Shown piece after piece: positions 1 to 6,485 of a stretch of DNA of 7,839 nt. The first letter of the stretch is position 1, and every line of letters starts with the position of its first letter. Under the pieces are notes generated by a model. It worked only from the letters and a program-made list of their open reading frames with translations. It was not told the origin of the DNA and made no database searches. The position numbers and the translations under genes were made by a program. The stretch comes from Bacillota bacterium (GTDB lineage Bacteria; Bacillota; Clostridia; Lachnospirales; Lachnospiraceae), in contig JAEWHU010000167.1 of NCBI GenBank assembly GCA_023387635.1, forward strand, positions 1 to 7,839, given 5' to 3'.

Positions 1-81
1 GATATAATTAGCGTGATGAATGATTCCCATCTGGTCTGTTTCATAATATTGTGCCTTTCTTACATATGGCTTGATCTCCAT
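1..81 (-). CDS. Acyl-CoA thioesterase, hotdog fold (YbgC/FadM type), N-terminal 27 codons
   Basis: The gene runs off the left edge and only its first 27 codons are present. It starts at an ATG at 79-81, preceded by a perfect AAGGAGG (88-94) six bases upstream, which fixes the start. The peptide begins MEIKPYVRKAQYYETDQMGI and continues IHHANYI. The pattern Y-x-x-T-D-x-x-G-x-x-H-x-x-x-Y is the N-terminal signature of the 4-hydroxybenzoyl-CoA thioesterase/YbgC group; the Asp at residue 16 matches the catalytic Asp of that family. Such enzymes hydrolyse short- or medium-chain acyl-CoA or aryl-CoA thioesters in the cytoplasm, but the substrate cannot be read from this fragment. It is separated from the chitinase gene by a terminator, has its own candidate promoter, and is probably functionally unrelated to the glycoside hydrolases. 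Confidence 0.85.
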   Translation of the reverse strand, partial: MEIKPYVRKAQYYETDQMGIIHHANYI

Positions 82-214
82 TCTAAACCTCCTTGAAAGT
101 ATAATTGGTATTTTTTATCAATTTATGTTAAATTAATTATTTCCTTCATTGGAAAGTGCCTTTATTCTATTAATTAGCAAAATAGTATTTAGTTGTCTTT
201 AATTAATTTTATTT

Positions 215-243
215 ATTATAGCATACATATACATAATTGACTA
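215..243 (-). promoter_or_regulatory. Candidate sigma-A promoter of the thioesterase gene
   Basis: On the minus strand TAGTCA (238-243, four of six matches to TTGACA) is followed after 17 bases by a perfect TATAAT (215-220). The -10 is preceded by TGC, giving an extended TGnTATAAT element. It lies about 135 bases upstream of the thioesterase start, between that gene and the chitinase terminator, so it would give the gene its own transcript with a moderately long AT-rich leader. AT-rich DNA yields chance -10 matches; the extended -10 and the placement are the support. Confidence 0.5.
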
Positions 244-289
244 TAAAAGTTAGAGGGGGATTTTTGTGGATGTAAGTACCTATCACATT

Positions 290-330
290 AAAAAACAGAT
301 ATCGTATCTTTATTTGATACAATATCTGTT
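290..330 (-). terminator. Intrinsic terminator after the GH18 chitinase gene
   Basis: The arms AACAGATATTGTATC and GATACGATATCTGTT (316-330 and 294-308) pair over 15 positions, with a single T-G wobble, around a seven-base loop. On the minus strand they are followed directly by a run of six T (290-295). The hairpin begins seven bases after the TAA of the GH18 gene. The opposite strand also carries a T-rich stretch after the stem, so it could work in both directions, but no plus-strand gene ends here. Confidence 0.9.
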
Positions 331-337
331 TCTTTTA

Positions 338-1300
338 TTATATACTATTTTTTTTAGCTCTTACTGTGGTACCGATTGCATTAAGTAAGCTCTTACTTAG
401 GTCTTCGGTATCTTGGGTCAACTCCCATATCATGACTCCACCAGTATTATCACATGCCCATTGAGTTTTTGCCCTAATGGTAGGAATTCCATTATAATAT
501 ACTTCTACTCCATCTATCATTGAAATATCTGTATTATAGGCATTTGGATTCGCTTGTAAAATAGCAGCATAGGATGCCCAAGATGGTCTTCCATAGAATG
601 GTACCCCTAATACTACTTTTTCGGCTGGCATATTTCTAGTGTTTATCCAATAATTTGCGCACATAACAGCAAAATCATAACTGGAATGACTGATACCATC
701 ACCACCATCGTATGCCATAACATGGAACCAATCCACCGCATTTATAACCGCGTTTGATTGAGCTGCTGAGCACTCATATATAATATTTTCTGGAGTAACT
801 CCACTTAATACTGCTGATGTTAAAAGCATATTATCTTTTTTTAATTCTTTGCTCAGATATACCATAAGTTCTTCATATTGCTGACTAGTACCGTCTGGTC
901 TAGGATGTTCCCAATCCATATCAACGCCATCAAATCCATAATGTTTTGCCATTGCAATAATTTCATTTCCAAACCTTACAATCTTTTCAGGTGAATTCGT
1001 TGCTAACGTAAAAGTTTCTTCTAGAGGTTCTTCATTGTGTGACCAACCCCCTATTGCAAGTAAAACTTTTACACCTTTTACATGTGCTGTTTGTATTATT
1101 TGTTTGGCTATATCTGCATTTTCTAGTGGAAGGAGTGAACCTTCACTGGTTGGAATAGCAAATGAATAATTAATATGTGTTAAATTATCATACTGAATGC
1201 TATTAATCTTTGTTGGCTCCCAACTAGGATAGTACCCAACTACCTTAAATCCTGATTTTGGTAAATCTGTTGCTTCTGTTAGTCCGTTATAGTTAACCAT
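338..1300 (-). CDS. Glycoside hydrolase family 18 chitinase, no signal peptide
   Basis: This 320-residue protein is essentially one GH18 TIM-barrel catalytic domain (about residues 18-310), expected to cleave beta-1,4-GlcNAc linkages in chitin or related oligosaccharides with retention, by substrate-assisted catalysis. The catalytic DxxDxDxE motif is intact at D124, D127, D129 and the acid Glu at E131. Other family landmarks are the LLAIGGWS strand (80-87), MAYD (195-198) and the C-terminal barrel Trp in MIWELTQD (W292). The ATG has GGAGG four bases upstream, and in-frame upstream reading hits TAA after 18 codons without another good start. Unusually for a chitinase beside two exported glucanases, no signal peptide or binding module is encoded: the product is either cytoplasmic (acting on imported chito-oligosaccharides) or a truncated version of a formerly secreted enzyme. 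The decayed F5/8C fragment just upstream favours past rearrangement. Family assignment is firm; location and exact substrate are not. Confidence 0.93.
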   Translation of the reverse strand: MVNYNGLTEATDLPKSGFKVVGYYPSWEPTKINSIQYDNLTHINYSFAIPTSEGSLLPLENADIAKQIIQTAHVKGVKVLLAIGGWSHNEEPLEETFTLATNSPEKIVRFGNEIIAMAKHYGFDGVDMDWEHPRPDGTSQQYEELMVYLSKELKKDNMLLTSAVLSGVTPENIIYECSAAQSNAVINAVDWFHVMAYDGGDGISHSSYDFAVMCANYWINTRNMPAEKVVLGVPFYGRPSWASYAAILQANPNAYNTDISMIDGVEVYYNGIPTIRAKTQWACDNTGGVMIWELTQDTEDLSKSLLNAIGTTVRAKKNSI

Positions 1301-1333
1301 ATCTCCTCCGTATTTCCCTACATTAAATATTAA

Positions 1334-1395
1334 CCCTTCTGGTACCCCATCACATTAATATCTCATAAGGAATATCCATAAGGTAATGTTCTTAG
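1334..1395 (-). pseudogene. Decayed 3' end of an F5/8-type C (discoidin) coding sequence
   Basis: On the minus strand this reads LRTLPYGYSL, stop, DINVMGY. It is colinear with the last 17 residues of the neighbouring 1097-residue GH16 protein (LRALPYGYSLWDVKVMGY from R1081 onward). The DNA matches 1551-1612 at 52 of 62 positions with no gaps. The Trp codon TGG has become TGA and the terminal stop TAG has become CAG, so it cannot encode the intact domain end. Weaker similarity continues about nine bases past the old stop codon into non-coding sequence, but little is recognisable on the 5' side. It is a remnant of a duplicated or lost gene ending in the same module. It now probably lies in the leader of the GH18 gene. 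Confidence 0.8.
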
Positions 1396-1449
1396 TAACT
1401 TGAAAAAAACTAACTTAATAATCTTAGTATACATTTTAAATCAAGATAT

Positions 1450-1478
1450 ATTGTATCATTCTGAGTTAAAGATAGCAA
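1450..1478 (-). promoter_or_regulatory. Possible promoter of the GH18 gene
   Basis: TTGCTA (1473-1478, four of six matches) and TACAAT (1450-1455, five of six) are separated by 17 bases on the minus strand. If used, the transcript would include the F5/8C remnant in a leader of about 145 bases. No convincing terminator separates the large GH16 gene from GH18, so read-through is an alternative source of GH18 transcript. Confidence 0.35.
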
Positions 1479-1550
1479 ACAAATACTTGGTTATTTCAGT
1501 AAAAAAATGGTGAACACAATGATAATTATTAGATGTTTGCAAAACATTTA

Positions 1551-1612
1551 CACTTCTAGTATCCCATCACTTTTACATCCCATAAGGAATATCCGTATGG
1601 TAATGCTCTTAG
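1551..1612 (-). repeat. Intact copy of the 62-bp direct repeat (3' end of the GH16 gene)
   Basis: This is the functional partner of the degraded copy at 1334-1395: same orientation, 217 bases apart, 52 of 62 bases identical. It covers codons 1080-1097 of the large GH16 gene, its TAG stop and the first bases of the 3' flank. Because similarity crosses the stop codon, the two copies descend from duplicated gene ends rather than from convergence on a protein motif. Confidence 0.8.
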
Positions 1613-4600
1613 GCTTCCTTGTAATTTCACGTACCTTGCATTAACTGTATTGAAATTCAATGTTTCAATACCACCTATACCATTTGTTTGTTTATAGATA
1701 CTAGTATAGTTTACTCCATCTACTGATACAAATATTTCATACTGTTTACCATATGCTGCTTCCCAGTTGAGAATAAGCTGTTTCACATTATAATGATTGC
1801 CAAGGTCGATGGTAAACCATGCATTGTCTGCAAAATTAGAACCCCATCTAGTGTCTACATTGTTATCTGTTAGGTTTGAAGCTGCTACTGTTTCATTTTC
1901 TATACCAGAGCTTGTAACAGTTTTTCCTAATGCAACATTTATAATTGTAGGAGGGTTCTCAGGAACTATAACCGTACCTTGGGTTACTCCGTGAACATAA
2001 GTAAGAGTTGGAGTATCAAGTGCACCCTGTCCTGGGTTATAAGTAAAGAAGTATTCTATTACATCGCCGTAATTTAAGTTCTTTAATGGGTAAGTATAAT
2101 TACTGTTTCCACCTGAAATCATGGCAACGTTAAGTTGTACTCCATTATTAACTTTATAGTGAAGATCTGCAAATATGGCACCTTTTACATAGAATTCAAT
2201 ATTATTCCCTGTTTTCGTAAGCCCTTTCACTTCATCACCAATCATAACTGTTGTTTCTTTCGCCTTCACTGTTACCGTACAACTTGCTATCTTATTACCA
2301 TCTTCTGTATTAACAGTAACTATAGTTGTACCTGCCATGATACCAGTTACTTTACCTGTATTGTCAACGGTTGCTATACTTCCATTCGCTACCGTCCATG
2401 TCACATTTTTATTCGTTGCATTGGCTGGTAAAATTATAGCATTTAACTGTGTTGTATCACCAACTATAACTTCTGTGGATGTCATATTTAACGATACTCC
2501 AGTTACCGCTATGTTTTGACTAATATTCACAGTAATTACGCAACTTGAGATATATCCACCATCACTTGTTGTTGCTGTAATCGTTGTTGTTCCATTGGAA
2601 ATCGCTGTAACCTGACCTCCATTTACAGTTGCAACTTGTGTATTACTTGAATTCCAAGTCACATTCTTATTTGTTGCATTATTTGGTGTAATGGTTTTAC
2701 CAAGTAATAATGTTTGACCTACTGAGGATAACGTAGCTGTATTCCTATCTAATGTTATTCCAGTAACTGGAACATTAACAGGATTCTCACCTCCTGCCAC
2801 TTTATAAGCACGAACATAATCTACCTGCATAGTAGCTGGAATATCACTTGCATCCGGTACCAAACCTCCATCAAAGTGACCACCGATAGCAAGATTCATT
2901 ATGATATAGAATTCCTTATCAAATGGTGCATTAGGATTATTAGGAGCACTTACTGAATACCACTGCTCTCTAGTAACTTTAAAGAAGCACTTGCCATCTA
3001 CATACCATTTTAAATTATCTTCTTCCCATACCAAACTATATACATGATAATCCGAATCAAATGTCTGTCCATTTGGAAATACATACTCACCACTAATGTA
3101 TCTATTTACTGGCCACTGTCCACCAAAGTGAAGTGCTCCACTTGTTATACCAGGTAATCTTCCTTTTGCTTCCATGATATCAATTTCACCAGATGCAGCC
3201 CAGGATCCGTATGTATCATCATTTGGTAGCATCCAGAGTGCCGGCCAAACACCATTACCCTTAGGAAGTTTTGCACGAATATCAATTCGACCATATTTCA
3301 TAGAAAAATTATCTTTTGTGGTGATTTTACCTGAGGAGTACAATGCGTATCGATTTGGGTCCTGAGGAAATGATTTAGGTTCCTCATATGCTTTAATATT
3401 CAAGTTTCCATTTTCTAAGAAAACATTCTTTGTACTATTGGTATAATGCTCAAGTTCATTATTACCCCAACCCCAACTATTAGGATCATCATTTATATAG
3501 TATCCAGTATTGTAATTCCATACACTGGTATCTAAGCTAGTGCCACTAAATTCGTCATTCCATATAAGATTCATTCCCTCTATATTAGAATTATCTGTTG
3601 TACCAAGCTCTATATTGCCAAGATCTGATATATCTGGTCTGGGAGCATTAGGATTACCTACAAAGGTATAGGTAACGTAATTATTTCCAATATTACCACC
3701 TACTTGTCCATTTAGTGGATATCCGATACGTATCTCCATATTTACTTGGATAGGCTGAAACCATAGACCATAGATATAATCTGCCCAATATCCCCATTGA
3801 TTTGCGTCTGATAGATTATTATAGCCATTTGCCGAATAACTAAAGCCACTCTGACTAAAGTTACCTAGTTCCACCCATTGACCATTTACTTTTATTTCAT
3901 AAACAAATTTACCTAGCTCTGACTTCACTGCAGCACTACCATCAATCTTTGGAAGTGGAATACCAATGGCACCAGTCTCACTTGCTACAAAATTAGTTCC
4001 ATCATAAGGAGTTAGATTATACGTATTTCTAACTGGTTCTGTATAAGTTATGGTATAAATCAAAGATGCATGTGAGGTTTTAGACTCTAATTTAACATGG
4101 ATTGACTCATCTACCGTGAACCAGTATCCACCGCCCCCATCTGTGAACTGACCAAAATTACGATCATAAATCCATCCACTCGCTGCATTATTATCAATAT
4201 CAATCCACACACTACTACTTACAGTTTTCACGTATACCTTTAGATCTTCTGCTACTGCTGCATATGGAATGGCTGCATTTCCATTAAATATAGGATAAGT
4301 AAATCCAACACTTCCTGTTACACCTGCAGTTATCAATGGTCCCTGTGTTGCAGTCATTGATGTAATAGTAGCCTTTTCTATATTAGTGAATACTAAAGTA
4401 TAATCAAGTGTAACTCCACTTGTTTTTGAAGCTAACCTAAGATATGTAGTTTCTGAAACGGTAAACCAATATCCATTAAATCCACCATCACTCCAATTTC
4501 CCCAGTTTTGATTATAAACTAAGCTAGTATTATCAATATTTACCCAATTGCCATTTACCTTAACATTTACCACTAAATCATTCAAAACATTCTCCCATGT

Positions 4601-4849
4601 AGCGGCACCACCATTAAAAATAGGCATTACGAAACCATAACTGGCTGTTCCTACACCTGATTTAGATATAACAGGGCCATCATTAGTAGAAAAGTATGTC
4701 ATGGAAGTGATGGTTGATTCTGCTGCTTGAACTTCCCATGCTCCTCCTGCTACTGGTAATAAAATTCCTCCTAATACCATGGCTAATGCTAGAATCAAAC
4801 TTAATAATCTACGCTTTAACCATTTTTCCTTTGCCATAATTTGCTTCAT
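1556..4849 (-). CDS. Secreted multimodular GH16 endo-beta-1,3-glucanase (laminarinase)
   Basis: The 1097-residue protein starts at an ATG with a perfect AAGGAGG (4856-4862) six bases upstream; the alternative Met5 is too far from it. Residues 1-42 form a signal peptide (K/R-rich start, hydrophobic 15-35, cleavage near VQA|AES). Then come three related beta-sandwich modules of unassigned family (about 47-154, 162-270, 276-397) and the GH16 catalytic domain (about 425-684). The GEIDIME active site places the nucleophile at E555 and the acid/base at E560; the extra residue (ExDxxE) is the beta-bulge form typical of laminarinases rather than Bacillus lichenases. Next are two Big_2 Ig-like domains (about 693-775 and 781-861, both with TNKNVTW), a CBM56-like beta-1,3-glucan-binding module (about 867-955, core LHYKVNNG and IEYFFTY) and an F5/8C/CBM32-like domain (about 969-1097). 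There is no SLH or sortase anchor, so it should be released and held on substrate by its binding modules. Expected role: depolymerising insoluble beta-1,3-glucan. Catalytic family is certain; CBM56 and the N-terminal modules are judged by eye. Confidence 0.95.
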   Translation of the reverse strand: MKQIMAKEKWLKRRLLSLILALAMVLGGILLPVAGGAWEVQAAESTITSMTYFSTNDGPVISKSGVGTASYGFVMPIFNGGAATWENVLNDLVVNVKVNGNWVNIDNTSLVYNQNWGNWSDGGFNGYWFTVSETTYLRLASKTSGVTLDYTLVFTNIEKATITSMTATQGPLITAGVTGSVGFTYPIFNGNAAIPYAAVAEDLKVYVKTVSSSVWIDIDNNAASGWIYDRNFGQFTDGGGGYWFTVDESIHVKLESKTSHASLIYTITYTEPVRNTYNLTPYDGTNFVASETGAIGIPLPKIDGSAAVKSELGKFVYEIKVNGQWVELGNFSQSGFSYSANGYNNLSDANQWGYWADYIYGLWFQPIQVNMEIRIGYPLNGQVGGNIGNNYVTYTFVGNPNAPRPDISDLGNIELGTTDNSNIEGMNLIWNDEFSGTSLDTSVWNYNTGYYINDDPNSWGWGNNELEHYTNSTKNVFLENGNLNIKAYEEPKSFPQDPNRYALYSSGKITTKDNFSMKYGRIDIRAKLPKGNGVWPALWMLPNDDTYGSWAASGEIDIMEAKGRLPGITSGALHFGGQWPVNRYISGEYVFPNGQTFDSDYHVYSLVWEEDNLKWYVDGKCFFKVTREQWYSVSAPNNPNAPFDKEFYIIMNLAIGGHFDGGLVPDASDIPATMQVDYVRAYKVAGGENPVNVPVTGITLDRNTATLSSVGQTLLLGKTITPNNATNKNVTWNSSNTQVATVNGGQVTAISNGTTTITATTSDGGYISSCVITVNISQNIAVTGVSLNMTSTEVIVGDTTQLNAIILPANATNKNVTWTVANGSIATVDNTGKVTGIMAGTTIVTVNTEDGNKIASCTVTVKAKETTVMIGDEVKGLTKTGNNIEFYVKGAIFADLHYKVNNGVQLNVAMISGGNSNYTYPLKNLNYGDVIEYFFTYNPGQGALDTPTLTYVHGVTQGTVIVPENPPTIINVALGKTVTSSGIENETVAASNLTDNNVDTRWGSNFADNAWFTIDLGNHYNVKQLILNWEAAYGKQYEIFVSVDGVNYTSIYKQTNGIGGIETLNFNTVNARYVKLQGSLRALPYGYSLWDVKVMGY

Positions 4850-4940
4850 AGATTTCCTCCTTTTTTAAATTATTGGTTTTTAGTTACGCCGTTTAAATTA
4901 AAAAATAAATGAATTCAATCGCCTCACTTTCGTTTTATGT

Positions 4941-5004
4941 GGTATTCTTATTGTATTGGAAAAAATATACAATTAAAAGGTATCTTTTTTTAAATTTGGT
5001 ATCA
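4941..5004 (-). promoter_or_regulatory. Leader of the large GH16 gene with repeated GATACC-like motifs
   Basis: On the minus strand ATACC occurs three times in the leader (ending at 4998, 4979 and 4941, spaced 19 and 38 bases); the first two read GATACC. A small inverted repeat, TTGTAT at 4951-4956 with ATACAA at 4967-4972, lies between the second and third. The first motif is just downstream of the candidate -10, a typical repressor position, and the same TGATACC heptamer occurs upstream of the other GH16 gene (6563-6569). An operator role is only a hypothesis. Apart from this the roughly 200 bases before the gene are AT-rich and show no coding potential. Confidence 0.25.
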
Positions 5005-5006
5005 TT

Positions 5007-5035
5007 ATTTTATTTTTACTATTTTTTTCAATCAA
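5007..5035 (-). promoter_or_regulatory. Candidate sigma-A promoter of the large GH16 gene
   Basis: TTGATT (5030-5035, TTGA core) and TAAAAT (5007-5012, five of six matches) are spaced by exactly 17 bases on the minus strand, with A-rich DNA between them. The site lies directly downstream of the hairpin terminator that closes the preceding transcription unit, so the gene appears to be transcribed on its own with a leader of about 150 bases. Confidence 0.5.
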
Positions 5036-5051
5036 AACTCCCTAAAATATA

Positions 5052-5079
5052 ATAAGCCCACCGAAAGGGGTAGGCTTAT
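5052..5079 (-). terminator. Probable intrinsic terminator between the two GH16 genes
   Basis: ATAAGCC (5052-5058) pairs with GGCTTAT (5073-5079); three further pairs follow after one C-A mismatch, around a GAAAGG loop. On the minus strand the stem is followed by TATATTTT, a fair but interrupted T tract. It lies about 50 bases beyond the stop of the GH64-like relic and may originally have been that gene's terminator; it now closes the GH16-ricin transcript. Confidence 0.65.
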
Positions 5080-5080
5080 C

Positions 5081-5116
5081 ATTCATTTATTTATTCATTC
5101 ATTTATTCATTCATAT
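5081..5116. repeat. Short tandem repeat, three 12-bp units
   Basis: Three consecutive imperfect 12-base units of the form ATTCATTCATTT fill this stretch, themselves built from the tetranucleotide ATTC/ATTT. It sits between the terminator hairpin and the end of the coding relic, outside any intact gene. Such tracts arise by slippage and can vary in copy number between strains. No function is indicated. Confidence 0.75.
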
Positions 5117-5130
5117 TTAGTAATAGGTAA

Positions 5131-5241
5131 TTACCAACCAACTCTTACTATTAAACCTTTTGGATCTCCAACTTCAAGATAAGCTGCTTGGCCATTTACA
5201 TCATCATAGCAAAAGCCATATGCTAAGTTATCAATGCTGCT
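5131..5241 (-). pseudogene. Coding relic resembling the C-terminus of a GH64 beta-1,3-glucanase
   Basis: An open frame of 36 codons ends in Trp-TAA at 5131-5136 and is bounded upstream by TGA at 5242-5244. It has no start codon or ribosome binding site. The peptide contains DNLAYGFCYDDVNGQAAYL followed by EVGDPKGLIVRVGW. This has the character of real protein rather than translated spacer. The A-Y-x-F-x-Y-D-D-V core followed by a terminal hydrophobic strand recalls the end of GH64 (laminaripentaose-producing beta-1,3-glucanase) domains; that match is from memory of the family. The fragment begins directly after the GH16-ricin stop codon, in a different frame, so it is not an extension of that protein. 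It most plausibly marks the 3' end of a beta-1,3-glucanase gene whose 5' part was deleted, though a frameshifted tail of another extracellular module remains possible. Relic status is more secure than the family. Confidence 0.55.
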
Positions 5242-5246
5242 TCATG

Positions 5247-6485
5247 CTAGTTAACTCTAGTAAATGACCACTTTTGAGCATCTGTATTGTTATCCGTGTA
5301 CTGCTGTACTATTGCTCCATCCGCTGTTGAAGAACTGGATACATCTACTGCTAGTCCGCTCCCTTTATTGATAAGTTTGTAGTAACCGCCTCCCACATCC
5401 ACAATCCTCCATCTTTGAGCATCACTACCATTGTCCGTCCATTGCTGTAGTTGAACTCCAGTGGATGTTGATGCGCTTGGTACATCAAGCACCTTCCCGC
5501 TATGTACTGCTGTTAGCTTATAATACCCGTTCCCCATGTCATCCACTCTGAATTTCTGGTTGTTTGCAGTATAGTTTGTCCACTGTTGCATTTTTCCACC
5601 GTCTGCTGTAGAAACGTCTGTTACATCTAATACCTTGCCGCTACACTTAGCAGTTAATGTATAAATTCCACCACTTACAATATTTGTGGAAGTGGATGCC
5701 TGATAAACACGTACATAATCAACTAACATTTGTGATGGAAAAGGCGTTGAACTGTTAGGGCTTCCTGGCCAATTTCCGCCCACTGCAAGATTAAGTAGTA
5801 TAAAAAATGGTTTTTGAAATTCTTCAGTATTTCCGGTACCGTTTGTAATTAAGATTTCGTTAAATTGTATTCCATCTACAAACCACCTAATATAATTTGC
5901 ATCCCACTCTATGGAGTATACATGGAATTGTGAAAAATCAATATTACCAGATACATTTCCATAACTGGCATAACCATTTGCATCCCAATGTACAGTTCCA
6001 TGAACAACAGAACTATTGTTTACATGTTCCATTATGTCAATTTCTCCGCAATATGGCCAACCAACCGATGGATTATTTGCTCCAAGCATCCAAAATGCAG
6101 GCCATAATCCTTGTCCAGTAGGAAGCTTAATTCTTGCTTCAATCTTTCCATATGTAAAGTTATGAAGTCCTTGGGTCTTTATCCTTGCCGAGGTATAATT
6201 CATTCCACCATAGGATTCTTTTTGTGCTGTTATCACAAGATTTCCGCCAGTTACTTGTAGGTTTTGTGTACGGTTCGTATAGTACTGCAACTCATTATTT
6301 CCCCATCCACTACTACCTGTACCAATTTCAGCCACCCAATTGGATGTATTTAAGGAAGTTCCATTGAATTCATCGCTCCATACCTGATTCCAACTTGTAG
6401 CTGCCTTTGCATTCACACCAGGAAGCAAAGTTATTAACATTGCAAGCGCCATCAATATACTTATCACATTTCTTCTCTTCATCAT
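5247..6485 (-). CDS. Secreted GH16 endo-beta-1,3-glucanase with ricin-type beta-trefoil (CBM13-like)
   Basis: An upstream in-frame ATG at 6498-6500 has no ribosome binding site, whereas AGGAGA (6489-6494), inside that extension, precedes two consecutive ATGs at 6483-6485 and 6480-6482 by four and seven bases. Translation therefore probably begins at one of these; counting from 6485 the protein has 412 residues. A signal peptide ends near AKA|ATS (residues 26-28). The GH16 domain (about 31-261) carries GEIDIMEH with nucleophile E148, D150 and acid/base E153, in the bulged laminarinase form, plus the family motifs GWGNNEL and GLWPAFWML. Residues about 274-410 form a complete three-lobed ricin B-type trefoil, each lobe with xGKVLDV- or GLAVDV-like and NNQKF/DAQRW/DAQKW signatures, expected to bind glycans. 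The likely job is endo-cleavage of beta-1,3-glucan outside the cell, complementing the larger GH16 enzyme, from which it differs entirely in accessory modules. It appears monocistronic, with terminators on both sides. Confidence 0.94.
   Translation of the reverse strand: MMKRRNVISILMALAMLITLLPGVNAKAATSWNQVWSDEFNGTSLNTSNWVAEIGTGSSGWGNNELQYYTNRTQNLQVTGGNLVITAQKESYGGMNYTSARIKTQGLHNFTYGKIEARIKLPTGQGLWPAFWMLGANNPSVGWPYCGEIDIMEHVNNSSVVHGTVHWDANGYASYGNVSGNIDFSQFHVYSIEWDANYIRWFVDGIQFNEILITNGTGNTEEFQKPFFILLNLAVGGNWPGSPNSSTPFPSQMLVDYVRVYQASTSTNIVSGGIYTLTAKCSGKVLDVTDVSTADGGKMQQWTNYTANNQKFRVDDMGNGYYKLTAVHSGKVLDVPSASTSTGVQLQQWTDNGSDAQRWRIVDVGGGYYKLINKGSGLAVDVSSSSTADGAIVQQYTDNNTDAQKWSFTRVN

Noticed and set aside
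266..388. Plus-strand 40-codon frame starting GTG with a G-rich stretch (GAGGGGGA) upstream
   Set aside because: It runs through the GH18 terminator hairpin and into the antisense of the GH18 3' end; the ribosome binding site is imperfect, there is no good plus-strand promoter, and the peptide is low-complexity hydrophobic.
1533..1547. Hairpin ATGTTT-TGC-AAACAT just after the large GH16 gene as a terminator
   Set aside because: Only a six-pair AT-rich stem with a three-base loop and no adjacent T run; too weak to call, so read-through towards GH18 is left open.
1797..3365. Plus-strand open frames at 1797-1994, 2135-2431, 2337-2519 and 3174-3365
   Set aside because: They lie wholly within the large GH16 gene on the opposite strand, have no ribosome binding sites and encode peptides without family features.
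4861..5050. Riboswitch or structured RNA in the long leader of the large GH16 gene
   Set aside because: The leader is A/T homopolymer-rich with only short possible stems; no known riboswitch core motif is visible.
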